Source: DYJE01 sp964637565 (GTDB lineage Bacteria; Desulfobacterota; Desulfobacteria; Desulfobacterales; Desulfolunaceae). Taken from it: 64,000 nt of DNA. The notes beneath the pieces were generated by a model. It ran no database searches. It was not told the origin of the DNA and saw nothing but the letters and a program-made list of their open reading frames with translations. The DNA lies in contig CAZWTY010000001.1 of assembly GCA_964637565.1 (NCBI GenBank), forward strand, positions 1 to 64,000, in the 5' to 3' direction. Shown here piece by piece: positions 16,697 to 25,895 of this stretch (its first letter is position 1; the number at the start of each line of letters is the position of its first letter). The position numbers were made by a program, and so were the translations under genes.

Positions 16697-17899
16697 TCAA
16701 ACAACCTCCCCGATCACCTGAAGGTAACCGGCCACACTGTTCGTAATGGAATAGCTGTCCCGGATGGTGCGTCTGGCGTTTTGGCCCACATGGACGAAGG
16801 CTTCCGGATTTTCGAGGATGTCGTGACCCAGGGCCGTCATGCCGTCCAGGTCGTAAGGGTCGAACAAAAACCCGTTTTCGCCGTGTTCGATGACCTCCGG
16901 GACAAAGCAGCGGTTTGCGGCGATCACCGGCACACCCGAGGCCATGGCCTCGAACAGACCCCAGTTGGCCGCCCCCTCGAACAGGGGAAAAAGGATCAGG
17001 TCCATGGCCTTGAGATGGTCATGAAACGCGTCGTAGGGCAGAAAATCCTTCCAGATGAAAAAGTCTTCGGCAAGGCCGAGACGTTCCATGGTGTAACCTT
17101 TGAAACTGCGGCCGTCCAGGTAGCTGAGTTCGTTGCCGTAAAGGGTCTGTTCCGATCCCAGCACCAGCACGGTCAGGTCGGGGCAAAGTTCTTTCAGCCG
17201 CCGGGCCACCTCGAGAAACACATCGAAGCCCCGCATGGCTTCCAGGGTCCGGGACGCGAACCCCAGGATCGGCCCTGTTTCGGGCAGTCCGTGTTTGATC
17301 CGGAGGGCCTTTTTGTCACCTTCGGGCTCGGGAAGGACAAACCCTTCCATCTGGATCCGGACCTTGTGGCGCAGTTCTTCGGGAAAATGCCGGGCCGCGT
17401 GGGCCGAGGGCACGATGACCCGGTCCGAGTTGACGGCACTGGCGTAAACCAGGGCCTGGAACGTGCCGTTCAGGAAAAGGTGATCGGCAAGGGGCGGGTA
17501 TTCGGGCCGGCACCAGGCCATGTGGTAACCCGGAAGCTCCACGTAGGACACCACGGGAATCCGGTACATGTTCTTCAGAAAAAACGTGGTCCCGAACGAG
17601 GCGTGGCCCACCACCACGTCGGCGGGAAAAACGCTCAGCACATCGGGCAGCACATCGCAGACCGCTTTGCCGTGGCGGAACCCCTCGTCGCAGCCCGTGG
17701 CGTACCAGAGAGACGGCCCGGCCGGGGTGTCCGGCCTGTAGCCGAAATAGGGAACGGGGACGCCCTCGCTCCGTATCTGGTCGGCGAAAGCCTCGTCGGT
17801 GAGAACGGCCGTCTCAACGCCGGGCACTGCGGCCATAGCGTGGGCGATGGCCGTGAACTGGCTGGGATGAGCCGGATGGATGAACAGAACGCGTGTCAT
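16697..17899 (-). CDS. GT4-type glycosyltransferase
   Basis: About 400 residues make a GT-B fold. The N-terminal Rossmann domain starts MTRVLFIHPAHPSQF. The C-terminal donor domain carries LFEGAANWGLFEAMASGVP and VPEVIEHGENGFLFDP, the EX7E-type nucleotide-sugar site. I chose ATG 17899, with GAGG upstream, over an in-frame start 12 codons earlier. The gene lies between likely eCIS fibre genes and the amidase and is flanked by a full and a half MITE-like element, which suggests later insertion. A role in decorating the injection particle or the cell surface is possible but not shown. Confidence 0.85.
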   Translation of the reverse strand: MTRVLFIHPAHPSQFTAIAHAMAAVPGVETAVLTDEAFADQIRSEGVPVPYFGYRPDTPAGPSLWYATGCDEGFRHGKAVCDVLPDVLSVFPADVVVGHASFGTTFFLKNMYRIPVVSYVELPGYHMAWCRPEYPPLADHLFLNGTFQALVYASAVNSDRVIVPSAHAARHFPEELRHKVRIQMEGFVLPEPEGDKKALRIKHGLPETGPILGFASRTLEAMRGFDVFLEVARRLKELCPDLTVLVLGSEQTLYGNELSYLDGRSFKGYTMERLGLAEDFFIWKDFLPYDAFHDHLKAMDLILFPLFEGAANWGLFEAMASGVPVIAANRCFVPEVIEHGENGFLFDPYDLDGMTALGHDILENPEAFVHVGQNARRTIRDSYSITNSVAGYLQVIGEVV

Positions 17900-17981
17900 C
17901 TGACAAAGACCTCTTTCACCAAGACATAAGGACAAAGCAATGTCTTCTTTGTTGCTTCTTAAAGGGCCGGACTCCCGTCCA

Positions 17982-18118
17982 TGTCATTCCGGGCGGCCAC
18001 AAACATGACGTGTTGCCTGAAATGACTTCTGACATGGCGGAACGACAACGTTCGAAGTCCGAAGCCGACCCGGAATCCACGCGGGCATGGGCGAAAAATC
18101 CCGAAAAACCATGCCCTG
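17982..18118. mobile_element. half copy of the MITE-like element
   Basis: This stretch starts with the same 17-base terminal repeat (17982-17998) and reaches the internal GAAGCCGACCCGGAATCCA at 18061-18079. It ends near the stop codon of the next gene and lacks the complementary right half. Solo halves are typical decay products of palindromic MITEs. Confidence 0.7.
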
Positions 18119-18124
18119 CAAACG

Positions 18125-19204
18125 TTACCCGATCAGCCGCGCAGCCTCGTCGATCATGGCCTTGGCCCGGGCCGTGTCCTGGTAGCCCAGAACCTCGGCC
18201 ACTTTATCGGGCGAGGCCATGGCCAGATCCCTCACCGAGTTGATGCCTGCGGCTTTGAGTTTCGTTTCCGTGGCCGCACCCACACCCCTCACCGAAGCCA
18301 GGGTGGGAGCCGTGTCGAAAATGACCGGCCGGGTCAGGGTGGGCACGGTCATGGTCGGACGTGTCACTGTGGGAACGGTCATCGTGGGCCGGGTCACCGT
18401 GGGAATCGTGGCCGTTGGCCGGGTTACCGTGGGTATGGTCGCCGTGGGCCGGGTTACGGTGGGGATCGTGACCGTGGGCTGTGTGATTGTCGGAACGGTG
18501 AGGGTCGGAACCGTGACCGTGGGGATCGTCAGGGTCGGTCGGGTGATCGTCGGGATCGTCACCGTGGGCTGTGTGACGGTCGGAATGGTCAGGGTCGGAC
18601 GGGTGACGGTGGGAATCGTCACCGTGGGCCGGGTCACCGTGGGAATCGTGATGGTGGGAAGGGACTTCACGGTGAAGGTGAGGGTTCCCGACTGAACCGT
18701 GCCCTGGGGCGTGACCACGCCGAGGGTCCTTGAACCTGCCGTGGACGAGCTGTCGATGGTGACCTTGGCCGTGATGCCGTCGGCTCCCCGGTCGGTGATC
18801 AGCGCCTTGATGCTGCTGTCCGGAACCTTCACGGGCCGGACCGGAAGATCGGGAATGTCCGGACGACTGGGCCGCGTTACAATGGGACCTGTGGGAAGGG
18901 CGGGCCGTGTGGGCGTGATGACCAGTTCGGTGTAGAACACCACGCTGCTGGCCTGGGCGAGCCCTGTGCCCCGGATGGTCAGGTCGAAGGTGGTTCCTTT
19001 GAGGGCGGACAGGGGCTCGATGGCCGTGATGGAGGCCGAGGGCACCTCCGCCGGTTCCACGGTGATGATCACGGTGTCGGGAAGGCTCCTGAGACCGGCG
19101 CTGTCTTCGACCACCAGTTCAAGAACATGGGTTCCCACGGGCAGGTTCACGTCAATCCTGGGTTCTTCGGTGGAAAGGGGGAAATCTGAAAGGGTGTATG
19201 CCAT
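18125..19204 (-). CDS. probable eCIS fibre-like protein: PKD/IPT domains, Thr-Pro repeats, HhH tail
   Basis: This 359-residue protein has four parts. Residues 1-50 look like the second half of a PKD/cadherin-like domain (VGTHVLELVVEDSAGLRS). Residues of about 50-185 form an IPT/TIG-like domain. Eleven tandem 10-residue Thr-Pro units (consensus TVTIPTVTRP) follow. The last 55 residues are a helix-hairpin-helix pair (SVRGVGAATETKLKAAGI). The ATG at 19204 has AAGGAG ten bases upstream. The position after the baseplate genes suggests a rod or receptor-binding fibre. The preceding gene ends in the first half of a PKD-like domain, so a split or frameshift relation is possible. Confidence 0.6.
   Translation of the reverse strand: MAYTLSDFPLSTEEPRIDVNLPVGTHVLELVVEDSAGLRSLPDTVIITVEPAEVPSASITAIEPLSALKGTTFDLTIRGTGLAQASSVVFYTELVITPTRPALPTGPIVTRPSRPDIPDLPVRPVKVPDSSIKALITDRGADGITAKVTIDSSSTAGSRTLGVVTPQGTVQSGTLTFTVKSLPTITIPTVTRPTVTIPTVTRPTLTIPTVTQPTVTIPTITRPTLTIPTVTVPTLTVPTITQPTVTIPTVTRPTATIPTVTRPTATIPTVTRPTMTVPTVTRPTMTVPTLTRPVIFDTAPTLASVRGVGAATETKLKAAGINSVRDLAMASPDKVAEVLGYQDTARAKAMIDEAARLIG
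18332..18663. repeat. 11 x 30-bp in-frame tandem repeats
   Basis: About 330 bases encode eleven near-identical 10-residue Thr/Pro/Val/Ile units. Third-position differences show the array is old or under selection for protein sequence. Copy number could vary between strains by slippage. Confidence 0.85.
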
Positions 19205-19229
19205 GGTATGTTCGCTCCTTATTCTTTTT

Positions 19230-20474
19230 TTATGAAGGTTCCCTGACGCTCCAGTGGTAACGGACGATGCCCTTGCCGCCAAAGGCCTGGGACCCGCTGG
19301 CGTCCAGGGTCACCGTTTCTTCGGCTCCGGCGCTGAACACGGTCTGGTCCAGACCGGAATGGGCCTGGGGAACCGTGTGGATATCGGAAAAACGCCAGTG
19401 GTACCGGGCGATGGTCCGGCCGCCGAAGGCAGACGATTTCGAGGCGTCCAGCGTGACTTTAACCGTGTCTCCGGCGGCATGGGTCTCAAGGTCCTCTCCG
19501 GCATGGGCCACTGGCAGCTGGAGAACCAGTTCCGCCAGTTCCCTGGCCGCCGTGCCCAGAGCGTCCATCCGGGTCAGAAGGGTCTCGGGCGCTTCACCGT
19601 CCTGGATGGCCCGGATCAGCTCCGCCACGGTGATCATGTAAGTGTCGAACTCCAGGACCGAGGCCAGGGCCGGGTATCGTTCGGCGATCTCCTGGCCCAC
19701 ATCGTGGCCGATGTAACCGAGACTGGCCAGGATGCCCACAAGCCCGTCTTCGGTGAGGGCGTCGGTCCGGGCCAGCATTTCCACGGTCATCACGCCGTGG
19801 CGCACGTCGCAGGAGGACGGCACGGGAAACCGGAAATCCAGGGCCGCGAAATCTTTGCGGACCCGCATCGTGAGGGCGATGATCCGTTCACGGAGAACCA
19901 GGGGCATTTTTTCCGGGGCGAGACCCAAAGCTCCGGCCTTGACCACGTATCGGCGGTCGATCTCGTTGACCTGGGGGGCCAAGGGGTCCACGGGATTTGA
20001 AATGGCCGTGGCTCCAGCCTGAAGCTGGATCCGCCCCACCTCGATCACCGTGCGGTTGTCCGGTTTCACCGTGTCCAGAACCAGGCTGAGTCCCTCGGTG
20101 ATCCGGGTGTAGCCGCTGTACTGGGGAATTTCCATGTTCTGGACCAGGTTTGTGGGGGTCTCGCTGTATCGAACGCCGATGAAGACCGTGGCCGGTAGGC
20201 TGTAACCTGACGGGTCCACCGTGAAATCCCGTGGCTCGGTCAGGCAGATCTCGTTGCCCTCCCCGTCCAGGGCCACCCCGGGAAGCAGGGTGACGGTCAG
20301 GCCGGACAGTGCGGAAAGTCCCAGTTCCAGGGCCTCGCCCTGGACGATGCCCGGAGAATGGAGCCGCCTGTTGTGGAGTTTCCGTTTTTCGATATGGTAG
20401 CTCTGTTCCGCGGTCCAGTCTCTGGCCGTGGTGAAAAACCCCGTGAAATAGTTCATTCTGCTGGTTATGCTCAT
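19230..20474 (-). CDS. eCIS baseplate/fibre-associated protein
   Basis: The 414 residues start with NYFTGFFTTARDWTAEQ and HNRRLHSPGI, a module I associate with proteins encoded next to contractile-tail baseplates. A helical middle follows. The C-terminus holds two copies of a 45-residue half-PKD unit (VTLDASKSSAFGGRTIARYH and VTLDASGSQAFGGKGIVRYH). The frame ends abruptly after SVREPS, next to an A7 run, where a PKD domain would be only half complete; the next gene begins with what looks like the other half. GAAGGGG precedes the ATG. It is probably a fibre base or adhesin. Confidence 0.65.
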   Translation of the reverse strand: MSITSRMNYFTGFFTTARDWTAEQSYHIEKRKLHNRRLHSPGIVQGEALELGLSALSGLTVTLLPGVALDGEGNEICLTEPRDFTVDPSGYSLPATVFIGVRYSETPTNLVQNMEIPQYSGYTRITEGLSLVLDTVKPDNRTVIEVGRIQLQAGATAISNPVDPLAPQVNEIDRRYVVKAGALGLAPEKMPLVLRERIIALTMRVRKDFAALDFRFPVPSSCDVRHGVMTVEMLARTDALTEDGLVGILASLGYIGHDVGQEIAERYPALASVLEFDTYMITVAELIRAIQDGEAPETLLTRMDALGTAARELAELVLQLPVAHAGEDLETHAAGDTVKVTLDASKSSAFGGRTIARYHWRFSDIHTVPQAHSGLDQTVFSAGAEETVTLDASGSQAFGGKGIVRYHWSVREPS

Positions 20475-20502
20475 ATGCTTTTCCCCTTCGAAATGGTGGA
20501 TA

Positions 20503-21510
20503 TCAGCCTGTCACCGTATTGATTCCGATGTCTGACCGGACCTCGATCTGCATGGGTTCGAAACGCGCCCGGCTTTCCACCAGGGTGAGTTTCAGGTAGT
20601 ACAGGGTGTGGGCCGGTTTCTCCAGGTCCACGATGGCTTTCACTTTGTCCATTCTCACCTTGTCCCGCTGGTCCGGCGGGATTTTCACGTCCACGACGAA
20701 ACGCCAGGGCAGGATGTCGTCCCCTGATAGCTCGTCCACGAGAAAGGTGTCTCCCCGGTATTCGGCCTCAAACCCACGGCCCGACGTGATGGGGTACACG
20801 TCGTGGACCACGGCGTCCCTGCGGGAAACCGTGGCGTTGCTGTAGGTCGTGACCACGCCGTCCGCGTCGGTGACCTTCACCACCGGACGTTCCGAGGGCT
20901 GGCCCTGGTTTTCGTAGTTCAGCGTCACCTTCACGGCCTGAGGAGAATCGGCCGCGATCAGCACAAAGGCCGGGTCTGTTCCGTCCAGGCGATCGATCAC
21001 GTAGTAGTCTTTTGTTTCCGGCTCGTAGCGGCGGACCCGGACCAGGGGGGACAGGTCGCTGATCAGGGGGGTTTCCGGCAGGTCCCCGGGAACCGGCGGG
21101 CTGGGAAAGAGGCCTCCGATCATGGAGGCCACCCCGACCTGCATGCCGCCGGGCCAGCTCCACTCCCGGATATCCGGTTCAAGGCCCGTGTAAATTTTCA
21201 GGTACTCCTTGAGACCCCGGACCTTGCCCCGGTGACGGTAAAGATCCACGGCCTTGGCGATCAGCTCCCGGCGTCTGGCCTCGTCCCAGTCCGGATCGAG
21301 AGCCAGGGACACCCAGGTGGCGAGCCAGGGCAGGAACTCCGGTTCGGTCAGGCTGGGGTCGAACACCTCGGCGATATGTTCCACAATGTCCGAGAGCGTG
21401 TCCATGTGCCGTTCAAACGGCAGAAGGAAAGCCCCCAGCACCCCGTTTTCCTGAAAATGGGCCGGAAGAAAGTCAAGGAACCGGCTTTGTTTGCCTGTTG
21501 TGTCATCCAT
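20503..21510 (-). CDS. phage tail protein I-like baseplate component (TIGR02242 type)
   Basis: The 335 residues start with a P2 gpI-like region: FLDFLPAHFQENGVLGAFLL, EPEFLPWLATWVSLALDPDW and AVDLYRHRGKVRGLKEYLKI are characteristic of the family. The C-terminal half is beta-rich and of unknown detail. In contractile tails this family links the baseplate wedge to the fibres, which fits its place between the J-like proteins and the fibre-like genes. The start overlaps the upstream gene by eight bases, indicating coupled translation. Confidence 0.85.
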   Translation of the reverse strand: MDDTTGKQSRFLDFLPAHFQENGVLGAFLLPFERHMDTLSDIVEHIAEVFDPSLTEPEFLPWLATWVSLALDPDWDEARRRELIAKAVDLYRHRGKVRGLKEYLKIYTGLEPDIREWSWPGGMQVGVASMIGGLFPSPPVPGDLPETPLISDLSPLVRVRRYEPETKDYYVIDRLDGTDPAFVLIAADSPQAVKVTLNYENQGQPSERPVVKVTDADGVVTTYSNATVSRRDAVVHDVYPITSGRGFEAEYRGDTFLVDELSGDDILPWRFVVDVKIPPDQRDKVRMDKVKAIVDLEKPAHTLYYLKLTLVESRARFEPMQIEVRSDIGINTVTG

Positions 21511-22432
21511 GGCTGTTCAGAATCCTGATGCGGTTCATGGTGTTTTTCTCCTCGTAGTCAACCAGGGCGTCATGCCCGATGGGAATCAGACGTCCGCTGT
21601 CCTTGAACACACCCTTTTCCTTTATATATAAAGTCAGGCTGTCCACGTGATCCACCCCGTCAAGGCCTTCCACCAGCTGATAGACCTCCGAGGCGTAAAC
21701 CGCCCGCCCGAAAGGCCAGCCCCGGCCTTCGACCCCGCCTGTCAGGGGATGGAAGAAACGGCGGAGGGCCTCGGCCACCCGGGCTTTGAGCAGGCTTACG
21801 CTCTCCCTGGGCCGGGCCGTCAGGGTCATGGAAAGACAGATTGAAACATAGGACGGACCCACCACATGGAGCCGGGTGGTGATCAGACGCCGGCTGTCCA
21901 GGTGGCCGGACACCCGGGCCAGGTCCTCTGCCGAGGGAACCGGACGGTTTAAAGGGCCTTCTCCCTTGAAAGGCACCAGGATCAGACTCACATGGCCCTC
22001 CCGGGGTGTTCCGGGGTCCTCGCCTTCCAGGTTGAGGCCCGGCAGGCATTTGACCCGGGCCATTTTCGGCTCGTCCATGGCCAGGACCAGCGATTCGAAA
22101 TCTTCGGCCGTCACCGCCCTGTAACGTTCCCGAAGCTTTTGGATGGTCAGGGCCTCGGCCTGTTTCACCGTGAGGTCCGTCATAAGGTCCGCCGAACCGT
22201 CCAGGCGGCCGTTCAAGAGTTTCAGAAATGTTCGCCGGCTTTGCTCGGTCACCCTGTTCTGGCGGTACATCATGGCCTCGAACAGAAACGAGAACAGTTC
22301 GATGAGCATGATGCCCGGGTCCGAAGCGTTGTGGTCTGTCCAGGCCGGGGCGTACCTTGGAATCAGACTCACGATCTCTTCGACCAGGTCGTCGTACTTT
22401 CTGTCATCCAGGTTTGGCAGGGGAATGGGCAT
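21503..22432 (-). CDS. short baseplate J-like wedge protein
   Basis: This 309-residue protein resembles the two ends of the large J-like protein encoded just upstream. The N-terminus has YAPAWTDHNASDPGIMLIE. The C-terminal 150 residues (TAEDFESLVLAMDEPKMARV, RRFFHPLTGGVEGRGWPFGR, LDGVDHVDSLTLY) align by eye with TLEDFAWLAREASREVKNAR and the following stretch of that protein. The ATG at 22432, with GGAG six bases upstream, begins one base after the previous stop codon. It is likely the second wedge component (Afp11/Afp12-type pair) that arose by duplication. Confidence 0.82.
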   Translation of the reverse strand: MPIPLPNLDDRKYDDLVEEIVSLIPRYAPAWTDHNASDPGIMLIELFSFLFEAMMYRQNRVTEQSRRTFLKLLNGRLDGSADLMTDLTVKQAEALTIQKLRERYRAVTAEDFESLVLAMDEPKMARVKCLPGLNLEGEDPGTPREGHVSLILVPFKGEGPLNRPVPSAEDLARVSGHLDSRRLITTRLHVVGPSYVSICLSMTLTARPRESVSLLKARVAEALRRFFHPLTGGVEGRGWPFGRAVYASEVYQLVEGLDGVDHVDSLTLYIKEKGVFKDSGRLIPIGHDALVDYEEKNTMNRIRILNSHG

Positions 22433-22433
22433 A

Positions 22434-25400
22434 TCAGTCTCCAATGGTCATGGTCACGTCATGGGTTCCGGAATACACAAGGCAGTCCAGAGGAACGCTC
22501 ACACGGTCCGTGGCAAACTCCACGGCGCTCACGGGAATGAAGGACAGGTCGGGTGACCGGATGCTGGCCTGGACCAGGCAGATCCTGTCTGCCGTGTCAA
22601 AACCCCGCACCGTCACCCCGGCGATGTTTCCGGAAGCATCGAGCCGGGCTTCACCCGTGACCCGCATCCTTAACTGTTTGTCCGCCGACATCAGGCCCGC
22701 CACCCTGTCCCAGTCTGCCGGCCGTTCGAATGGCACACCAAAGTCGATGTTCCATGCCGGTGTGTTGCCTGCCAGAGCCTCCACCCGGCTGATGTCGATG
22801 GCGTCCAGAATCTCTTCCTGGGTCGAGGATACCAGGCTCACCCGGTCTCCGGCTTTGAAACCCGTGACCGTGAGGGTTTGAAGGAGCGAACCGGCTTCAG
22901 CCGGGTCGGCCAGGAGAAAGCGGACCTCTTCGTCAAAGGTGGCCACCCGGATGCCGGGAACCAGATCGAAGGGCGCGGGTCGGTGGCGGCCTTTTTCCTT
23001 GGCAAAATTCAGCCGGCACTGCTGGATCGAACCGGAAAGTGTCACGGCACCCACATGGTCCACCCCGTCCACCTGCTCGATTTCGGCACTGATTTCAGAC
23101 AGGTAAAGATCCCGGCCCAGGTCCCAGCCCTTTCGTTCCGGCCCTCCGGAAAGGGGATGGAGAAAGTCGTCCAGCCGTTTCAGGATGGCCAGTTCCACCT
23201 GGTCCGACTGTTCGGGATAAAGGGGCGTCACGGTGATGTTCACCGAACATTCCACAAAAGACGGCCCTTTGACATGGATGTTCCGATCGGCCATGAGGTT
23301 CGCCAGGGCGTGGGATTCCAGGAAACTCCGGACTTTCCGGATCAGGGCGGGGCCTGGAACAGGCTTTCTGTCCCGGCTTTCCGGGGTGATGACCACGGTG
23401 ACGTGTCCGGCTTTGGTGAGGCCGAGAGCGTCGGTGACCGGAAAGCACCGGGCGTTTTTCACCTCCCGGGACGCTTCCCGGGCCAGCCATGCGAAGTCTT
23501 CCAGGGTCACGGCCCGGTCCCGGTGTTTCAGCCTCTGGGGGCCTCTCTGCCGGATATCGTCCAGGGTTTCCAGGTCCGATCCACCGGCGGCGGCTTCCAC
23601 GTTGGTGACCCGCTTGATCGCCGCAAGACCACCCACAGGGTTCCGGACCACGGTGACGGCATGGGCTTTCACGTTGCCCCGGGCTCCGTCGTGGCTGCGG
23701 ACCGTCACCAGCCGGATGTTGTTCTGTCCCACAGGCGGGATGGCCCCCCTTTCCCCGTCGCCGAATCGAACCGTCCCGTTCACGGGGTCCAGGGCAAAAT
23801 GCCGGCTTGAAGGACCGGAGGCGTAAAAGTCAGGCACTTCCACCCACCGGACCCACCGGTCCGATTCGCAGGGGAAAACAGGGCCCGGACCGTCAGACTG
23901 CGAAAGCTCAGTGCCCAGAATGTCCAGGTCCGCCTCCGAGGGTCTGTCCGGCTCCAGCACGGCCAGCACGGTTCCGGGCAGAACCCGGGGCCGGGGCAGC
24001 CGGAACGTCTGGCCGGCTTTTCCATCCGAGGAACCCAAAATCACATCGGAAAAGGTCTCGGCGTTCACGGCAGGAACGGTGTTGGTGGCCATGGTTTTAA
24101 GGTACGGCCCCGGACGCCCGGGGGTTTCGGGACGGAGCCTGAACCAGAAGGCCCGGGTTCCCGAGATTTCGGCCGCTCCATGATCAGGTGGCGCGAAAAA
24201 ACCCAGGAAGCCCCGGGTCTTCAAACCCAGGGTTCCGTCGCTGACGCCCAGGGGTTTCGTTATTTCGCCCGTGTGATACTCGAAGATCACCGGGGTGCCG
24301 TATTCCTCTTCCATGGCGTCCTCGTCCACATCCACGCGGATCTGGACCCACGTTTCCGGGGAAAAAGGCCGGTCGAACCCCAGGTACAGGGACGGACCCT
24401 CGTCGTTGGCGCTGAACGGTGAAAAACCTTTCAGCTGTCCCATCTCTCGGGAAAAGTCCCGGATCATCCCGTCCACACGGGACATGGCCCGGGAAAGGGC
24501 CATGGGTTTTCCGGCGGCCTCGGTAAAGCTGAGGGTCATGGTGAAACGGCTGATCATGGGGGCGGCGAGCACCGGAGGGTTCCAGCGCACAGAATCCCCG
24601 TCACGGGTCACGCTTCCCGGTTTTTCATAGCTTCCCGAATGGAGCCTGGCCCTGATCCACAGGCCCTCCACCCCGTTCACCTTTGTTCGTTTCATGGGCT
24701 GCACGGTAAACGAGTAGCTCACCGCCGCAGCTTTCCGGAAATGGCCTGTGGTGTCCGTGGCTCCGGGTATGGGGGTCCAGCCCGAAGGCCCGGCGTACTC
24801 CCAGACGATGGCGGCGTCGGTGGTGGTGACCTGGTCCGGGGCGTGGGCCACAGTCATGGAAAGGACACAGGTCCCGCCGGTTCTGGCGAACACCTGGTCG
24901 TCCCTTATGTAAAGGGCGTCCAGCCGCGCCGGTTTCTGGCCCAGGGGAAAAAACTCGCCGGACCGGTCTAGGGGGACAAAGGCCGTGCCGCTCTGCATGG
25001 CCGACACCAGTTCCGCAGACTGGGCCGGAACAGATGCCAGGCTGATCGACCGGGAACCCTGGATGGACCGGATCACCGGCAGGTGTTTTCGCCCCTCGCC
25101 GCCTGAGAGGACCAGAGCCAGGGCCGCGCCTGTCTCGTGCTCCACGAGCTGGGGGAGATGTTTCAGGGTCACCTGGCCGTTTTGACTGAAATGATGGGTT
25201 CCGTCCACCACACTGTCTTTGGGAAGGGGCGTCCAGGACGTGCCGTCGAAGTAGGACCAGACGATGGCCCAGCGTTCTTTTTCAGGCTGTCCCGGCGTTT
25301 CAAGGTTTACCGTGAGGGTGACGGTGGCTCCGGCTCTCTGGGTCTCGTCGTCGAAACGAAACAGATGGTCATCGCCCAGAAAAAACACCCGCTCCCGCTC

Positions 25401-25895
25401 CACCGACCCCTCGAAAGCCGGCCAGGATGCGGGTTCGTCACCCAGAGCCTCGCCTGTCCGGTCGCTGGCAGAGCGGCCATCCAGGGCCAGGACCTTGACC
25501 AGCCGGGCTTTGGTCAGGGTGACGTCCCTTTCGGTTTCAAAGACAACCTCCTCCTCGGTTTCCGTTCCGGCCGTGGCCATCTGGGTGCCTCGAACCACGG
25601 TCACGGTGTCGGGACCATCGTCGGCCAGGGTAAAGGCGAGTTCCGTAACGGCGGCGGCGGGAGGTACGAAATCCACACCGGCAGAGTTCAGAAACGCCAG
25701 GAAATGCTTGTCCGGGACCTGGTTGAGACGCTGGACCGACAGGTCGGACAGACGGCTGAACAGCCGGATCATGGCCCGGCCCGGCCCTTTTTCAGGTCCG
25801 TTCCAGCCCGCAAGGGTCTGTCTCAGATCCTCCTCCAGGCTTTCGATCACCTGGTCCCGGTTTTTTGGGTACAACAGCGGCGCGGACTGGTCCAT
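22434..25895 (-). CDS. large baseplate assembly protein J (Afp11-like, TIGR02243 type)
   Basis: This 1153-residue protein is the largest structural component of the cluster. The N-terminal 100 residues hold the wedge core (RLFSRLSDLSVQRLNQVPDK). The central 550 residues are beta-sandwich-rich insertions. The gpJ-like core follows near 690-1000 (FALDPVNGTVRFGDGERG, FLHPLSGGPERKGWDLGRDL, VDGVDHVGAVTLSG). A C-terminal beta extension of about 140 residues completes it. Such proteins form the baseplate wedges that trigger sheath contraction. The start abuts the gp25 stop. The family is typically 700 to 1000 residues, so this one is long. Confidence 0.9.
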   Translation of the reverse strand: MDQSAPLLYPKNRDQVIESLEEDLRQTLAGWNGPEKGPGRAMIRLFSRLSDLSVQRLNQVPDKHFLAFLNSAGVDFVPPAAAVTELAFTLADDGPDTVTVVRGTQMATAGTETEEEVVFETERDVTLTKARLVKVLALDGRSASDRTGEALGDEPASWPAFEGSVERERVFFLGDDHLFRFDDETQRAGATVTLTVNLETPGQPEKERWAIVWSYFDGTSWTPLPKDSVVDGTHHFSQNGQVTLKHLPQLVEHETGAALALVLSGGEGRKHLPVIRSIQGSRSISLASVPAQSAELVSAMQSGTAFVPLDRSGEFFPLGQKPARLDALYIRDDQVFARTGGTCVLSMTVAHAPDQVTTTDAAIVWEYAGPSGWTPIPGATDTTGHFRKAAAVSYSFTVQPMKRTKVNGVEGLWIRARLHSGSYEKPGSVTRDGDSVRWNPPVLAAPMISRFTMTLSFTEAAGKPMALSRAMSRVDGMIRDFSREMGQLKGFSPFSANDEGPSLYLGFDRPFSPETWVQIRVDVDEDAMEEEYGTPVIFEYHTGEITKPLGVSDGTLGLKTRGFLGFFAPPDHGAAEISGTRAFWFRLRPETPGRPGPYLKTMATNTVPAVNAETFSDVILGSSDGKAGQTFRLPRPRVLPGTVLAVLEPDRPSEADLDILGTELSQSDGPGPVFPCESDRWVRWVEVPDFYASGPSSRHFALDPVNGTVRFGDGERGAIPPVGQNNIRLVTVRSHDGARGNVKAHAVTVVRNPVGGLAAIKRVTNVEAAAGGSDLETLDDIRQRGPQRLKHRDRAVTLEDFAWLAREASREVKNARCFPVTDALGLTKAGHVTVVITPESRDRKPVPGPALIRKVRSFLESHALANLMADRNIHVKGPSFVECSVNITVTPLYPEQSDQVELAILKRLDDFLHPLSGGPERKGWDLGRDLYLSEISAEIEQVDGVDHVGAVTLSGSIQQCRLNFAKEKGRHRPAPFDLVPGIRVATFDEEVRFLLADPAEAGSLLQTLTVTGFKAGDRVSLVSSTQEEILDAIDISRVEALAGNTPAWNIDFGVPFERPADWDRVAGLMSADKQLRMRVTGEARLDASGNIAGVTVRGFDTADRICLVQASIRSPDLSFIPVSAVEFATDRVSVPLDCLVYSGTHDVTMTIGD

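Noticed and set aside
18332..18663. CRISPR-like array
   Set aside because: The 30-base units are contiguous, coding and lack unique spacers.
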